Shown here: positions 7,943 to 17,293 of the stretch, in pieces
How the letters are laid out: every line of letters starts with the position of its first letter
Position numbering within the stretch: position 1 is the stretch's first letter
Assembly: GCA_016700415.1 (NCBI GenBank)
Contig: CP065018.1
Coordinates: forward strand, 3,478,001-3,542,000
Direction: 5' to 3'
Source of the DNA: Flavobacteriales bacterium
GTDB lineage: Bacteria; Bacteroidota; Bacteroidia; Flavobacteriales_F; PHOS-HE28
Length of the DNA: 64,000 bases
Position numbers and translations under genes: made by a program
Notes under the pieces: generated by a model
Databases searched by the model: none
The model's input: only the letters and a program-made list of their open reading frames with translations
What the model was told of the DNA's origin: nothing

Positions 7943-10867
7943 ATGAAACTTCGAACGTTGTCCTTCGCGCTGCTTGGCGCAGCACTGTCCTTCTCCGCCA
8001 ACGCGCAGAAGAAGTACACCTACACATCCGTTCCGAACGACCCGATGCAGGTCCGCATCTATACCCTGGACAATGGGTTGAAGGTGTACTTGTCGCAGAA
8101 CAAGGACGAGCCACGCATCCAGACCAACATCGTGGTACGCGCGGGCAGCAAATACGACCCGAGCACGGCAACCGGCCTCGCGCACTATTTGGAACATATG
8201 CTTTTCAAGGGCACAAACGAGATCGCCACGCTGGACTGGGCCACTGAGAGTGCCTACCTGGACCAGATCTCCGACCTGTATGAAAAGCGGCGTAACACCA
8301 CCGATGAGGCGGAGCGGGCCATGATCTATGCCAAGATCGACAGCCTCAGTAACGTGGCCGCCAAGTATGCCGCGCCGAACGAGTACGATAAAATGATCAG
8401 TTCCATCGGGGCCAAGGGCACCAATGCGTACACCAGCACGGAGCAAACGGTCTACGTGAACGACATCCCCACCAATGCCCAAGAGAAATGGATGATGATC
8501 GAGTCCGTGCGCTTCCAGGACCTCGTGCTGCGGCTTTTCCATACCGAGCTGGAGACCGTGTTCGAGGAATTCAACCGCGGTCAGGACAACGACTACCGCA
8601 AGGTGAGCGAGGCGATGAACCGCGAGATGTATAAGAAGCACCCGTATGGAACACAGACCACCATCGGGACCGGCGAGGACCTGAAGAACCCCAGCATGGT
8701 GAAGATCCACCAGTATTTCGATACCTACTATGTGCCCAACAACATGGCTGTCGTCATGGCTGGCGACATCAACTACGACAGCACCATTGCCATGGTGGAC
8801 AAGTACTTCGGCTCGTGGAAATCCAAGCCGGTGCCCGCTTTCACCTTCACACCTGAAGACCCCATTCTCAAAAGCGACACGCTAAGCGTCCGGGGGCCAA
8901 TGGCCGCATCAGTGAGCATGGGCTGGCGTTTTGGCGGCACCAAGTCCAAGGACCCCATTATGCTCGACCTGATCTCGGGTATTATGAGCAATGGGCAGGC
9001 CGGCCTGATCGACCTGAACTTGAAGCAGCAACAGAAAGTACTGGACGCCTACGCCTATTCCGGCGAGCAGACCGACTATTCCGAGTTCAGCATGGGGGCG
9101 AACCCCAAGCAGGGGCAATCACTGGAAGAAGTGCGGGACCTGCTCTTGGGCGAACTGGACAAGCTGAAGAAAGGTGAGTTCGAGGACTGGCTCATTCCCG
9201 CTGTGATCAACGACAAACGCCAGCAACAGATCCGCTATTGGAACGAGCGCAACAACCTGCGCGCTGCTGCGCTCACCGATGCGTTCATCCTGGGCAAGGA
9301 TTGGAAGGACGTGGTGGGCTACTTCGACCGCATGGCGAAGATCACCAGATCGGAAGTGGTCGCTTTCGCCAAGGCGAACTTCAACCATGACGATGTCACG
9401 GTCTTCAAGCGCACCGGCGAGGACAGCACCGTGTTCCATGTGGAGAAACCGAAGATCACCCCGCTGGACATCAACCGTGGCGAGCAGAGTGAATGGTTCA
9501 AGCGCTGGTCCAAGGTGCCCGAGGCACGCCTGCAACCGCAGTTCGTGGACTACAAGACCGCGATCACGCGGCGCACGCTGTCCAATGACATTCCGCTGGC
9601 CATCATCCCCAATACCAGCAACGACCTGTTCACGCTCACGCAGATCCTGGACCTCGGCGACTATGACGACCCGAAGTTGAAGATGGCCGTGAACTACCTG
9701 CCCTACCTCGGCACGGCGACCCTCAGCGCGGAAGACCTGCAGAAGGAGTTCTTCAAACTGGGCTTGCGGTTCAGCGTGGGTGCCGGGCAGGACCGCGTCT
9801 ATGTGTCGCTCACCGGGCTGGAAGAGAACATGGCAAAAGGCCTGAAACTGCTGGAAAGCCTGCTCGCTGATCCAAAGCCGAACGAAGAGGCGTTGGGTGA
9901 ACTGGTGAAGGACGAACTCCAGGAGCGCAGCGACAACGTGAAGGACAAGAACAACATCCTCTACCGCGGCATGCTGAACTATGCGCGCTATGGCGAGCGT
10001 TCACCGTTGCGTAACATCCTTGCGGCGGAACAGCTGAAGGCGGTGACACCGGCCGAGCTCATTGACCTCATCAAGGGCATCAGCACCCACCAGCACCGTT
10101 TCTTCTACTACGGCAAGAAAACGCCGGACGCAGTGGTCGCGTTGCTGAACGCGGAGCACAAGACCCCCGCCACATTGGCCACATGGCCGCAGCCCAAGCC
10201 GTACGTGGAATTGGCGACGGACAAGGACCAGGTGTACTACGTGGATTACGACATGGTGCAGACCGAGCTGATGCTGATGTCCAAAGGGGCGCAGTTCAAT
10301 GCGGACAACATGCCCTACTCCAACCTGTTCAATGAATACTTCGGCTCCGGCCTGTCCAGCATCGTGTTCCAGGAGATCCGGGAGAGCAAGGCGCTCGCCT
10401 ATTCCGCCTATGCGGCCTTTACCATGCCCGGCAAAAAGGAGGAAGCAAGCTACGTGCGCGCCTACGTGGGTACACAGGCGGACAAGCTGGGTGATGCCGA
10501 AACGGCATTGAGCGCCTTGATGAACGATATGCCCGCGGACGAGAAGATGTTCGCAGGAAGCCGCGAGGCCGCTTTGAAGAAGATCGAATCAAGCCGCACC
10601 ACCAAGGAAGCGATCTATTGGAGCTGGGAATCCGCACAGCGCCGGGGCTTGGACGAGGATGTCAACAGGATCATCTACCCCAAGATCCAGCAGAGCGATC
10701 TGGCAGGCCTGAAGGCGTTCTTCGATGCCAACATCAAGGGTAAGCACTACACCTACATGGCCATCGGTAAGGACGGGGCCTTGGACATGGAGGCCCTCAA
10801 GAAGCTCGGCCCGGTCCGGAAGTTGACGATCAAGGAACTGTTCGGCTACGACGGGACGGAGGAGTAA
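7943..10867 (+). CDS. Exported M16 family (pitrilysin-type) zinc metalloprotease
   Basis: 974 residues. The ATG at 7943 is chosen because it gives a signal peptide (KLRTLSFALLGAALSFSANAQ); the open frame extends back to 7796 but lacks other support. The inverted zinc motif HxxEH is HYLEH at 81-85 and the third ligand is in the ELETVFEEFNRG stretch. Two M16 units follow each other: an active N-terminal half and a C-terminal half whose QEIRESKALAYSAYA stretch carries the R/Y substrate-binding pair. It probably degrades peptides in the periplasm. A 15-bp perfect hairpin follows the stop. Confidence 0.9.
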   Translation: MKLRTLSFALLGAALSFSANAQKKYTYTSVPNDPMQVRIYTLDNGLKVYLSQNKDEPRIQTNIVVRAGSKYDPSTATGLAHYLEHMLFKGTNEIATLDWATESAYLDQISDLYEKRRNTTDEAERAMIYAKIDSLSNVAAKYAAPNEYDKMISSIGAKGTNAYTSTEQTVYVNDIPTNAQEKWMMIESVRFQDLVLRLFHTELETVFEEFNRGQDNDYRKVSEAMNREMYKKHPYGTQTTIGTGEDLKNPSMVKIHQYFDTYYVPNNMAVVMAGDINYDSTIAMVDKYFGSWKSKPVPAFTFTPEDPILKSDTLSVRGPMAASVSMGWRFGGTKSKDPIMLDLISGIMSNGQAGLIDLNLKQQQKVLDAYAYSGEQTDYSEFSMGANPKQGQSLEEVRDLLLGELDKLKKGEFEDWLIPAVINDKRQQQIRYWNERNNLRAAALTDAFILGKDWKDVVGYFDRMAKITRSEVVAFAKANFNHDDVTVFKRTGEDSTVFHVEKPKITPLDINRGEQSEWFKRWSKVPEARLQPQFVDYKTAITRRTLSNDIPLAIIPNTSNDLFTLTQILDLGDYDDPKLKMAVNYLPYLGTATLSAEDLQKEFFKLGLRFSVGAGQDRVYVSLTGLEENMAKGLKLLESLLADPKPNEEALGELVKDELQERSDNVKDKNNILYRGMLNYARYGERSPLRNILAAEQLKAVTPAELIDLIKGISTHQHRFFYYGKKTPDAVVALLNAEHKTPATLATWPQPKPYVELATDKDQVYYVDYDMVQTELMLMSKGAQFNADNMPYSNLFNEYFGSGLSSIVFQEIRESKALAYSAYAAFTMPGKKEEASYVRAYVGTQADKLGDAETALSALMNDMPADEKMFAGSREAALKKIESSRTTKEAIYWSWESAQRRGLDEDVNRIIYPKIQQSDLAGLKAFFDANIKGKHYTYMAIGKDGALDMEALKKLGPVRKLTIKELFGYDGTEE

Positions 10868-10882
10868 GGAGGATCGATCTTG

Positions 10883-10922
10883 AACACGGAACGGCGGGCA
10901 GTGGGGTCCGCCGTTCCGTGTT
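10883..10922. terminator. Perfect 15-bp hairpin between convergent genes
   Basis: Arms 10883-10897 and 10908-10922 pair perfectly around a 10-base loop. The hairpin lies between the M16 protease and the convergent YjbR-like gene, so it may stop both. A clear T-tract is absent. Confidence 0.55.
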
Positions 10923-10966
10923 CTCAGGGTTGCTGTCGATCCCTGTTGCGTTCCGCGTTGATCCCT

Positions 10967-11314
10967 TCAGGACCTCGGCGGTACCTGCCGCGTGGGCAGG
11001 ATCCACTTGGGTGCCACATTGCGCCAGGCCAGGTCCGTAGCATAGCGGAACAGCCGTTCATTGCAATAGGCCATGAACACATTCGTCCATCCGTGCTGGC
11101 CCCATTTGTTGGGCACCGGCGCAAAGGCATCCGGATATTCCCCGCTGAATTCAGCTTGCTGCATCGGGGTCAGTTTCAACACCGTGCGACCTTCATCCAG
11201 CCACAGGGTCAAGTAGATCTTCTTCTTCACGCTGTAGCTGGGCCGGCCATGATGTTCCTTCTCGGCGGTGCCGGGCATGTCCAGGGCCATCTCACGGGCG
11301 GTCTCGAAGTCCAT
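10967..11314 (-). CDS. MmcQ/YjbR family protein
   Basis: 115 residues, matching the usual length of the YjbR/MmcQ fold. Recognisable parts are the N-terminal ALDMPGTAEKEHHGRPSY, the KKKIYLTL strand, KLTPMQQAEF and the C-terminal WTNVFMAYC region. Some family members are called DNA-binding because the fold is double-wing-like, but the molecular function is not established. It is a single gene convergent with the protease and 44 bases after the mlaD-like stop is its neighbour upstream on the same strand. Confidence 0.8.
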   Translation of the reverse strand: MDFETAREMALDMPGTAEKEHHGRPSYSVKKKIYLTLWLDEGRTVLKLTPMQQAEFSGEYPDAFAPVPNKWGQHGWTNVFMAYCNERLFRYATDLAWRNVAPKWILPTRQVPPRS

Positions 11315-11358
11315 GCTGGGAAGTTAGTGCGTTGCCGCATGTCTCATCTGACCGTTGT

Positions 11359-12318
11359 TCACTTACCCTTTTCCTTCTCCTTGAAATACTTCCGGAAGAA
11401 CCAGTTCCGTTGCAGTGCGCGCAGGTCCTCGTTGAGCAGCGTGGCACCGGTGTCCAGCCGGGTGAGGGTGCGTCGCAGGTTGTCGGCCATGGCCGTATCG
11501 GCCGTCAGGGCATGCACGAGCCCGTGGGGTGAGTTCAACTGTCGGCTGAAACGACCGAGCTCATTGCTGGCGGTTTGGATCGAGTCGCTGATGGAAGCAA
11601 GGTTGGCGACCACTTGGCGCACCTGGGCTTCTGCGGAAGTATCGCTCACCAGTGCGCCCAAGGCCCCCTTGCCCGAGCGCACATCATGGAGCATGGCCTG
11701 AAGGCTCGCGGTCGCACCCCGTGCGTGCTCCGAGGCGACCCGAAGCTCCGCCATGGCCCCGGCCAGGTCCTGCGCGAAGAGCGTGTCCACCAGCAGGTCC
11801 ACCGCATTGCCCGGCGTGTTCAGCTTGGTGGCGAGGATGCGCACCTGCCCGGTGATCACTTCCAGGTCCCGGCCGCTCCGGCCTACCGAGTTCAGCAGTT
11901 CGTCCGTGTCCATCTCAACCCGCGTGGTGAGCACCGTGCCCTCCGTTACCGGGGAAGCGGCGGGGATGCCCGGCACCAAGTTCACCAACCGGTTGCCCAT
12001 CAACCCGTCATTCCCCAAGGAGGCCACCGCACTGGTGCGGATGTTCCCGGCGTCAGCCGACCGGATCTTCAATTCTACCAGCACCGCCGTATCGTTGAGG
12101 ATGGAGATGCGGTCCACCGTGCCCACGTTCACGCCCATGTAGCGCACATTGTTCCCGGGCCTCAGACCGCCCGCTTGGCGGAACACGGCCTGCACGCCCA
12201 TGGTGCTGGAGAAGAGGTTCTTCTTGGCACCGATCAGGTAAAACGACACCATCACGAGAATGAGGCTGGCCAAAACGAAAAAGCCGAGCCGGAGCGGGTT
12301 CTTGTTCTTGTTGCTCAT
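11359..12318 (-). CDS. MlaD/MCE family lipid-binding protein
   Basis: 319 residues with an N-terminal membrane anchor (LGFFVLASLILVMVSFYLIGA, about 10-30), then one MCE domain (about 38-118) with GGLRPGNNVRYMGVNVGTV and the LGNDGLMGNRLVNLVPG strand pair. The C-terminal 180 residues are helical and probably form the tunnel or coiled coil that spans the periplasm. In the Mla/Mce family this subunit binds phospholipids and hands them between membranes. It is the third gene of the operon, 2 bases after the ATPase. Confidence 0.88.
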   Translation of the reverse strand: MSNKNKNPLRLGFFVLASLILVMVSFYLIGAKKNLFSSTMGVQAVFRQAGGLRPGNNVRYMGVNVGTVDRISILNDTAVLVELKIRSADAGNIRTSAVASLGNDGLMGNRLVNLVPGIPAASPVTEGTVLTTRVEMDTDELLNSVGRSGRDLEVITGQVRILATKLNTPGNAVDLLVDTLFAQDLAGAMAELRVASEHARGATASLQAMLHDVRSGKGALGALVSDTSAEAQVRQVVANLASISDSIQTASNELGRFSRQLNSPHGLVHALTADTAMADNLRRTLTRLDTGATLLNEDLRALQRNWFFRKYFKEKEKGK

Positions 12319-12320
12319 GA

Positions 12321-13100
12321 CTACATGAAGATGAAGAATTTTTTCACGAGGGGGTCCTTGGATGCATGGAACTCATCGAACGTCCCTTCCAAGTAGTTGC
12401 GCCCCTCATGGAGCATTGCGATGCGGTTGGCGGCAAGACGGGCCACATGCATGTCATGCGAGATGATGATGCTGCTGGTGCCATAGGTCCGTTGCAGCTT
12501 CAGGATCAGCTCCACGATCTCCATCCCGGTGATCGGGTCCAGGCCGCTGGTCGGTTCGTCGTAGAGCACGATCTCCGGCTTCAGGATCAAGGTCCGCGCC
12601 AGAGCGATCCGGCGCTGCATGCCTCCGGAAAGCTCGGCAGGGTAGAGGCTCCGGGTATGCGCCAAGCCGACGGCCTCCAGCATTTCCGTCACCAGGCCCT
12701 CCACCTCGCCGGGCGTGGTGGCCATCCAGTGGCGGCGGAGGGGGAAGCGGAGGTTCTCCTCCACGGTCATCGAATCGTACAGGGCGCTGCTCTGGAAGAG
12801 AAAGCCGATCTTCACCCGCAGGTGGTCCAGCTCTTCCTGCCCCAAGGCCAGCACGTCCTGGCCGAGCACTTCGATGCTACCTCCTGTGGGCATCAGCAGG
12901 CGTACGATGCACTTGATCAATACGCTCTTGCCGCTGCCGCTCTTGCCCAGCACCATCACATTCTCGCCCCGGTACAGGTCCAGGTCAAAACCGCGCAACA
13001 CCTTGTTGTCGCCGAAAGCGAGTTCGAGCCCGCGCAAGGACAGGACCTTCTCCGCCGATCTGCGGCTTGCTGGACGTTCATCCACCTGAGCCTGTTCCAT
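12321..13100 (-). CDS. ABC transporter ATP-binding protein, MlaF type
   Basis: 259 residues with all ABC motifs: Walker A GKSGSGKS (about 53-60), Q-loop region FLFQSSALYD, signature LSGGMQRR, Walker B IVLYDEPTSGLDP and the switch His in IIISHDM. The sequence after the Q-loop and the permease partner point to the MlaF group that energises phospholipid transport between the membranes. It touches the permease gene (the coordinate 13100 is shared), a sign of translational coupling. Confidence 0.9.
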   Translation of the reverse strand: MEQAQVDERPASRRSAEKVLSLRGLELAFGDNKVLRGFDLDLYRGENVMVLGKSGSGKSVLIKCIVRLLMPTGGSIEVLGQDVLALGQEELDHLRVKIGFLFQSSALYDSMTVEENLRFPLRRHWMATTPGEVEGLVTEMLEAVGLAHTRSLYPAELSGGMQRRIALARTLILKPEIVLYDEPTSGLDPITGMEIVELILKLQRTYGTSSIIISHDMHVARLAANRIAMLHEGRNYLEGTFDEFHASKDPLVKKFFIFM

Positions 13101-13876
13101 CAGTTGAGCCCTAAGATGTCAGTGACCTGCACAGCGAGCAGGTCGATGATGAAGATCATCAACGAGGCCATCACAACCGCGCCATGTGCGCTTCGGCCCA
13201 CGCCCTCCGTGCCTTTGGCCGTGGTGAAGCCTTTGTAACAGCCCACTGCGCCCACGATGAAGCCGAAGAAGAAACTCTTGATGAGGGATGGGAGGACATC
13301 CCCCAATTCCAGTGTGTCGAAAACCTGCCGGTAAAAGAGCTGCCAGCTCACGGGGTCCTTCATGTTCACACCTACCCAGGAGGCACCGATGGCGATGCCG
13401 TCGGCGAGGATCACCAGCAGGGGCAACATCAGGGTGGTGCTCCAGATCCGCGTCACGGCCAAGTAGCGGAAGGGGTTGGTGCCGCTCACCTCCATGGCGT
13501 CGATCTGTTCGGTCACCTTCATGCTGCCGAGCTCGGCGCCCATGCCGCTGCCGATCTTGCCCGCGCAGATCAACGCCGTGATCACGGGCACGATCTCGCG
13601 TACCACGCTTACCGCCACCATCGCCGGAAGCATGCTCTCCGCACCGAAGCGTGCCAAGGTCGGCCGGCTTTGCACGGTGAGCACCAGGCCCATGATGAAC
13701 GCGGTGATCGCTACCAGCGCAAAGGAGCCGTTGCCGTTCAGCACGCATTGGCGGACGAACTCACGCCACTCGAAGCGCCGATGGAAGGCATTGCGGAAAA
13801 AGCGGCCCATGAAGGAGGAGATCCCGCTGACCTCCAACAAGAACGCCTTCATGGGGCTGTGCCCGGAGCCATTCAT
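13100..13876 (-). CDS. ABC transporter permease, MlaE type
   Basis: 258 residues. It has the MlaE domain hallmarks: ITAFIMGLVLTVQSRPTLARFGAE, the E-x2-P stretch VREIVPVITALICAGKIGSGMGAELGSMKVTEQIDAM, and ATTLM-like TRIWSTTLMLPLL. Five or six membrane segments are visible. With the MlaF- and MlaD-like genes it forms an inner-membrane phospholipid transporter likely to maintain outer-membrane lipid asymmetry. A TATCTTGC box (13881-13888) sits 4 bases before its ATG. Confidence 0.9.
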   Translation of the reverse strand: MNGSGHSPMKAFLLEVSGISSFMGRFFRNAFHRRFEWREFVRQCVLNGNGSFALVAITAFIMGLVLTVQSRPTLARFGAESMLPAMVAVSVVREIVPVITALICAGKIGSGMGAELGSMKVTEQIDAMEVSGTNPFRYLAVTRIWSTTLMLPLLVILADGIAIGASWVGVNMKDPVSWQLFYRQVFDTLELGDVLPSLIKSFFFGFIVGAVGCYKGFTTAKGTEGVGRSAHGAVVMASLMIFIIDLLAVQVTDILGLN

Positions 13877-13880
13877 CGGT

Positions 13881-13888
13881 GCAAGATA
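13881..13888 (-). promoter_or_regulatory. Candidate -7 element before the Mla operon
   Basis: On the minus strand this reads TATCTTGC, near the TAnnTTTG consensus, ending 4 bases before the mlaE-like ATG at 13876. Confidence 0.3.
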
Positions 13889-13975
13889 ATCCTACGGTGC
13901 CAGCCGATCTTGGAATGCCGGTCCATCCTCCCGCGACCGCGACGGCATGCTAGGAAGAGCTTCCACGGACACCGG

Positions 13976-14827
13976 TCACGGAAGCACCACGCGCTTGGCC
14001 TTCGTACCCATGGCCCCGGAAACCCGGACGATCAGCATGCGGCCTTGCAAGCCTCCGGTGTTCCAGGCCCATGCGGCCTTGCCGAAAGCGGTCATGCTGT
14101 GCGAGGCCAGCAACGCGCCGTCCACGGAGAACACGTCGAAGGTCACCTTTCCCGAAGCAGGAGCAAGGGCCATGAGCACGCGGTTCCCGGCGGGATCGGC
14201 CATGACTGAATAGGTCTCCGTTGATGTAAGTTCAGTTATGGCGGTGGTGGCGCAATCCAAGGTGTCGCCGACGTTCGTAGCGCCGGGGGTCGAGCACATC
14301 AGCACGAAGTCCGTGTTGTTGTCGCCGAAGTCCACACCGTCAGGAAAGCGGCCGATGCTTCTATTCTCGCTCACATTGTCATCGGCCGCGGTGGTGCCGT
14401 CCCCTTCCGCATAGCCCGCCAAGGTGCCTTCATAGCTAAGGCGGTCCACGAAAGAGCTGTCGCTGCGGAGGATCAATGCGATGGCATCGGTGGCGCCGTT
14501 CTGGATGGCGTTCGTGGCCGGTGTAAGCTGGTCATCGCAACCTGCGGTCGGGTCGCCGCACAAGGTGAAATAGGCACCGGGCGCGAGCATCGGCCAAGAA
14601 TCGGAGAAGTAGGACTTGTAGACCACGCCACTGCCGCTGCTGCCGTTCACCATCAAAATGGCAATGGTGGACAGGTCGACGGCATCTGCCCCGGTGTTCT
14701 TCAGTTCGAGGTACTCTGCGGCATCACTTCCCAATTGGTCGTAATCCACCTCGTTGATCACCAGTTGGCTGAAGGTGGGAAGACTGATCGATGCAGCGAG
14801 GAGAAGAAAGGTGTAGCGTTGGGCCAT
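13976..14827 (-). CDS. Lamin-tail-domain protein with T9SS type A sorting domain
   Basis: 283 residues from the ATG at 14827, which gives a signal peptide ending near LPTFSQ; an in-frame ATG at 14878 adds an unlikely charged leader. Residues 19-190 look like an LTD (lamin tail) domain: LVINEVDYDQLGSDAAEYLELKNT is cut here to its key words INEVDY and EYLELKN, followed by SIGRFPDG and CSTPGATN. The last 75 residues are a T9SS sorting domain with the VFSVDGALL and LQGRMLIVRV words. LTD domains occur in secreted nucleases and adhesins; this copy has no enzyme domain, so its role is unknown. Confidence 0.8.
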   Translation of the reverse strand: MAQRYTFLLLAASISLPTFSQLVINEVDYDQLGSDAAEYLELKNTGADAVDLSTIAILMVNGSSGSGVVYKSYFSDSWPMLAPGAYFTLCGDPTAGCDDQLTPATNAIQNGATDAIALILRSDSSFVDRLSYEGTLAGYAEGDGTTAADDNVSENRSIGRFPDGVDFGDNNTDFVLMCSTPGATNVGDTLDCATTAITELTSTETYSVMADPAGNRVLMALAPASGKVTFDVFSVDGALLASHSMTAFGKAAWAWNTGGLQGRMLIVRVSGAMGTKAKRVVLP

Positions 14828-14958
14828 GGTGCGAGGTTCTGTGGTGCGTTGATCTGAGCGGAAAGATACCCTGCACAACAGGGTTCATGCAAACATTCAA
14901 CGCATTTTCACATTTTGGGATGAACCGGTTTCCGGATACCGAAACCCCATTGCACCGC

Positions 14959-16575
14959 CTAAACCAACCGGAAGGCGTCCCCGTCGAACAATCCGAGGTC
15001 GCTCATCTTCAGGTGCGGGATCACCAGCAGCGCCATGAAGCTCAACGTCATGTAAGGCGCACCGAGCATGGAACCCAGCACCTTCGCCTGCGCGTCGATC
15101 TTCGAATAGGCCTGGGCCACCTCGTAGGCGTCGGCATCGGTCATGATCCCGGCCACCGGCAACGGTAGGATGTTCTTGGTATCGCCGTCCGCCAAGCTCA
15201 CCCCGCCGCGCGCTTCGATCACCAAGTTGATGGCCTTGCAGAGGTCGTCATCGTTGGTGCCCACGGCCACGATGTTGTGGCTGTCATGCGCCACGCTGCC
15301 CGCGATGGCCCCTCGCTTCAGCCCGAAGTTCTTGATCCAGCCGATCGCGGGCTTCGTGTCCTTGTAGCGGTTCACCACGGCGATCTTCAACAGGTCGCGT
15401 GAAGGATCCGCCATGAATTGATCGTTCTCCACCTTGCCCGGCATCAGCTCTTTCCCCGTGATCAATTGCCCGTCCAGCGCCGTGATCACCAGTAGCTCGT
15501 CGTTGGTCGCCGGCACGGCAAAATCCTGTGGCGTTTTGGTCGTGCAATGAAATCGGTTCGGCCGTTCCTCCTTTACCGAGGGGATCAGACTCTTGCCATT
15601 TTCCGCCACCAGCACACCATCGAGGTAGGTGCAGCGCACGCGGAAGTTCACGAGATCCTCCACCACGATCAGGTCCGCCGGGTCGCCTTCGCACAGCCTA
15701 CCGATGGGCAGCTTGTAGTGCTCCACCGGGTTCACGCAGGCTGCCTGCAGCACGTTGTAGATGTCGATGCCTTTGGCCACGGCCCGCACGCAAAGCACAT
15801 TGATGTGGTTCTCCACCAAGCTGTCCGGATGCTTGTCGTCGCTGCAGAACATCATCTCATCAGGATGATCGCGCAACAGGTCGATCAGCGCCTCGAAGTT
15901 CTTCGCGGCACTGCCCTCGCGGATCAGGATCTTCATGCCGTGTTTCAGCTTGTCCTGCGCCTCTTCCGAGGTGAAGCACTCATGGTCGGTGCTGATACCT
16001 GCGGCGATGTAGCGCCGGGCATCCTCACCGCGCAGGCCGGGTGCATGGCCGTCCACGGGCTTCCCGAGGCGGTGCGCATGCGCGATCTTTTTCATCACCT
16101 CCGCATCGCCGTGCAGCACGCCGGGGAAGTTCATCATCTCGCTGAGGTAAAGCACCTCCGGCTTCTCCAACAACGCGCCTACTTGTGCGGCATCGATAGC
16201 GTCACCGGCGGTCTCGAACACGGTGGCGGGCACGCAGCTCGGCGCACCGAAGTAGAAATGGAACGGCGTTTTCTTGCCGTTGGCGATCATGAACTCCACG
16301 CCCTCCACGCCCAGCACATTGCCGATCTCGTGCGGGTCGCTCACCGTGGCCACCGTACCGTGCGTCACCGCCAAGCGTGCGAATTCGCTCGGGATCAGCA
16401 TGCTGCTTTCCACATGCACGTGCGCATCCACAAAGCCCGGCAGGATGAAGCCCTGCACGGGTTCGCTCAATTCCGAGATGCGGGCGATCCGCCCGTCCTC
16501 GATCACCACCTCCGCTGCGTACATGCGGCGGGCAGGAATGTCGACGAGGTTACCCTTGATGGATGTTTTGGTCAT
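14959..16575 (-). CDS. ade: Adenine deaminase
   Basis: 538 residues from the ATG at 16575 (an ATG three codons earlier is possible but would place the start inside the promoter spacing). The amidohydrolase metal site is clear: DAHVHVESSM (about 48-57), then VDGHAPGL, DHECFTSEEA and the FCSDDKHPD motif that supplies the catalytic Asp. The C-terminal extra domain with SVAHDSHNIVAVG is specific for adenine deaminases. The enzyme hydrolyses adenine to hypoxanthine and ammonia for purine salvage. It is a single gene, and its promoter box sits 6 bases before the start. Confidence 0.92.
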   Translation of the reverse strand: MTKTSIKGNLVDIPARRMYAAEVVIEDGRIARISELSEPVQGFILPGFVDAHVHVESSMLIPSEFARLAVTHGTVATVSDPHEIGNVLGVEGVEFMIANGKKTPFHFYFGAPSCVPATVFETAGDAIDAAQVGALLEKPEVLYLSEMMNFPGVLHGDAEVMKKIAHAHRLGKPVDGHAPGLRGEDARRYIAAGISTDHECFTSEEAQDKLKHGMKILIREGSAAKNFEALIDLLRDHPDEMMFCSDDKHPDSLVENHINVLCVRAVAKGIDIYNVLQAACVNPVEHYKLPIGRLCEGDPADLIVVEDLVNFRVRCTYLDGVLVAENGKSLIPSVKEERPNRFHCTTKTPQDFAVPATNDELLVITALDGQLITGKELMPGKVENDQFMADPSRDLLKIAVVNRYKDTKPAIGWIKNFGLKRGAIAGSVAHDSHNIVAVGTNDDDLCKAINLVIEARGGVSLADGDTKNILPLPVAGIMTDADAYEVAQAYSKIDAQAKVLGSMLGAPYMTLSFMALLVIPHLKMSDLGLFDGDAFRLV

Positions 16576-16581
16576 CGGGTG

Positions 16582-16588
16582 CAAAGTA
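16582..16588 (-). promoter_or_regulatory. Candidate -7 element TACTTTG before ade
   Basis: Reads TTTACTTTGC on the minus strand, 6 bases before the ade ATG at 16575, identical to the word before the polysaccharide operon (3294-3302). Confidence 0.4.
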
Positions 16589-16613
16589 AAGATGCGGAAG
16601 GGTTAACGTCTTT

Positions 16614-16715
16614 GCGCCAAAGGCGCGGACCTCGCTCGCCACGCGCTGCAAGCGCGGGCGGGCAGCGCGGGCAGCGCGGGCAGCCGGACCAAGCGAGGTA
16701 GGCGCTTGTAGCGCC
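16614..16715. repeat. REP-like palindromic array, copy next to the RAYT 3' end
   Basis: An outer hairpin GCGCC-AAA-GGCGC (16614-16626) and a mirror one GGCGC-TTGTA-GCGCC (16701-16715) bracket an inner perfect hairpin CGCGCT-GCA-AGCGCG (16642-16656) and short tandem GGGCAGCGC words. ACCTCGCT (16629-16636) and AGCGAGGT (16692-16699) are exact inverted partners, so the whole unit can fold into one long branched stem. The same layout occurs at 17294-17406. Confidence 0.8.
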
Positions 16716-16720
16716 AAGAG

Positions 16721-17269
16721 TCAGATCATCTCAATATCCACAAGCCCTTTCTCCTCGGTGTAATAATCACGTGCCGAGCTGAAGCGATAATGTTCCGGCA
16801 GGTCCACCAATCCGTTCCGGACCGGGTTGTTATGGATGTAGTCGATCTTTTGTTGGAGGAAATCCATGGAGAAGATGTCCATGGCGTGGCTTCCGTCCTG
16901 CCAGAGCTTGTAATTATCGGTACGCTTTGTCTTACGTGCGGTGAACGCCATCCGGTCTAACAGCCACTCACGGCGGCTTTCAGGTCCGGTCTCAATGCTC
17001 TTCCGCACTGCATTGGAAGTATGCCGTTTGAAGTCGCGGATCAGGTCGCCCATCTTCTTTCCTTCTTCCGCATAGGCCACCATATGAATGTGATTGCTCA
17101 TCACCACCCAAGCATACACGATCAGTCCTTTGTTGCGGATGCAGTAGTTCAAGCTGTCCACCAGTAATTGACGATGCGCCAAGCGTGTGAAGACATCCAT
17201 CCAGTCGACCACGGTGAACGTGAGGAAATACAGGTCGTTCGGATGGCGAATGGCATAGCGATCACCCAT
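16721..17269 (-). CDS. REP-associated tyrosine transposase (RAYT, Y1/IS200-like)
   Basis: 182 residues from the ATG at 17269; the longer frame to 17317 would run into the flanking palindromes. The HUH motif is HIH at 60-62 (in MSNHIHMV) and the catalytic Tyr is probably Y144 in KIDYIHNNPVRNGLV. Both motifs are intact, as in TnpA-REP proteins, which nick and join single-stranded REP hairpins. The gene stands alone with no accessory gene and lies exactly between two matching palindromic arrays, as expected for a domesticated REP-processing enzyme rather than an insertion sequence. Confidence 0.9.
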   Translation of the reverse strand: MGDRYAIRHPNDLYFLTFTVVDWMDVFTRLAHRQLLVDSLNYCIRNKGLIVYAWVVMSNHIHMVAYAEEGKKMGDLIRDFKRHTSNAVRKSIETGPESRREWLLDRMAFTARKTKRTDNYKLWQDGSHAMDIFSMDFLQQKIDYIHNNPVRNGLVDLPEHYRFSSARDYYTEEKGLVDIEMI

Positions 17270-17293
17270 GAGGTGAAGATAGGTCGTTTCGTT

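Noticed and set aside
15547..16701. 384-codon open frame on the plus strand
   Set aside because: Antisense shadow of ade, rich in His/Arg/Val as expected from a GC-rich complementary frame.
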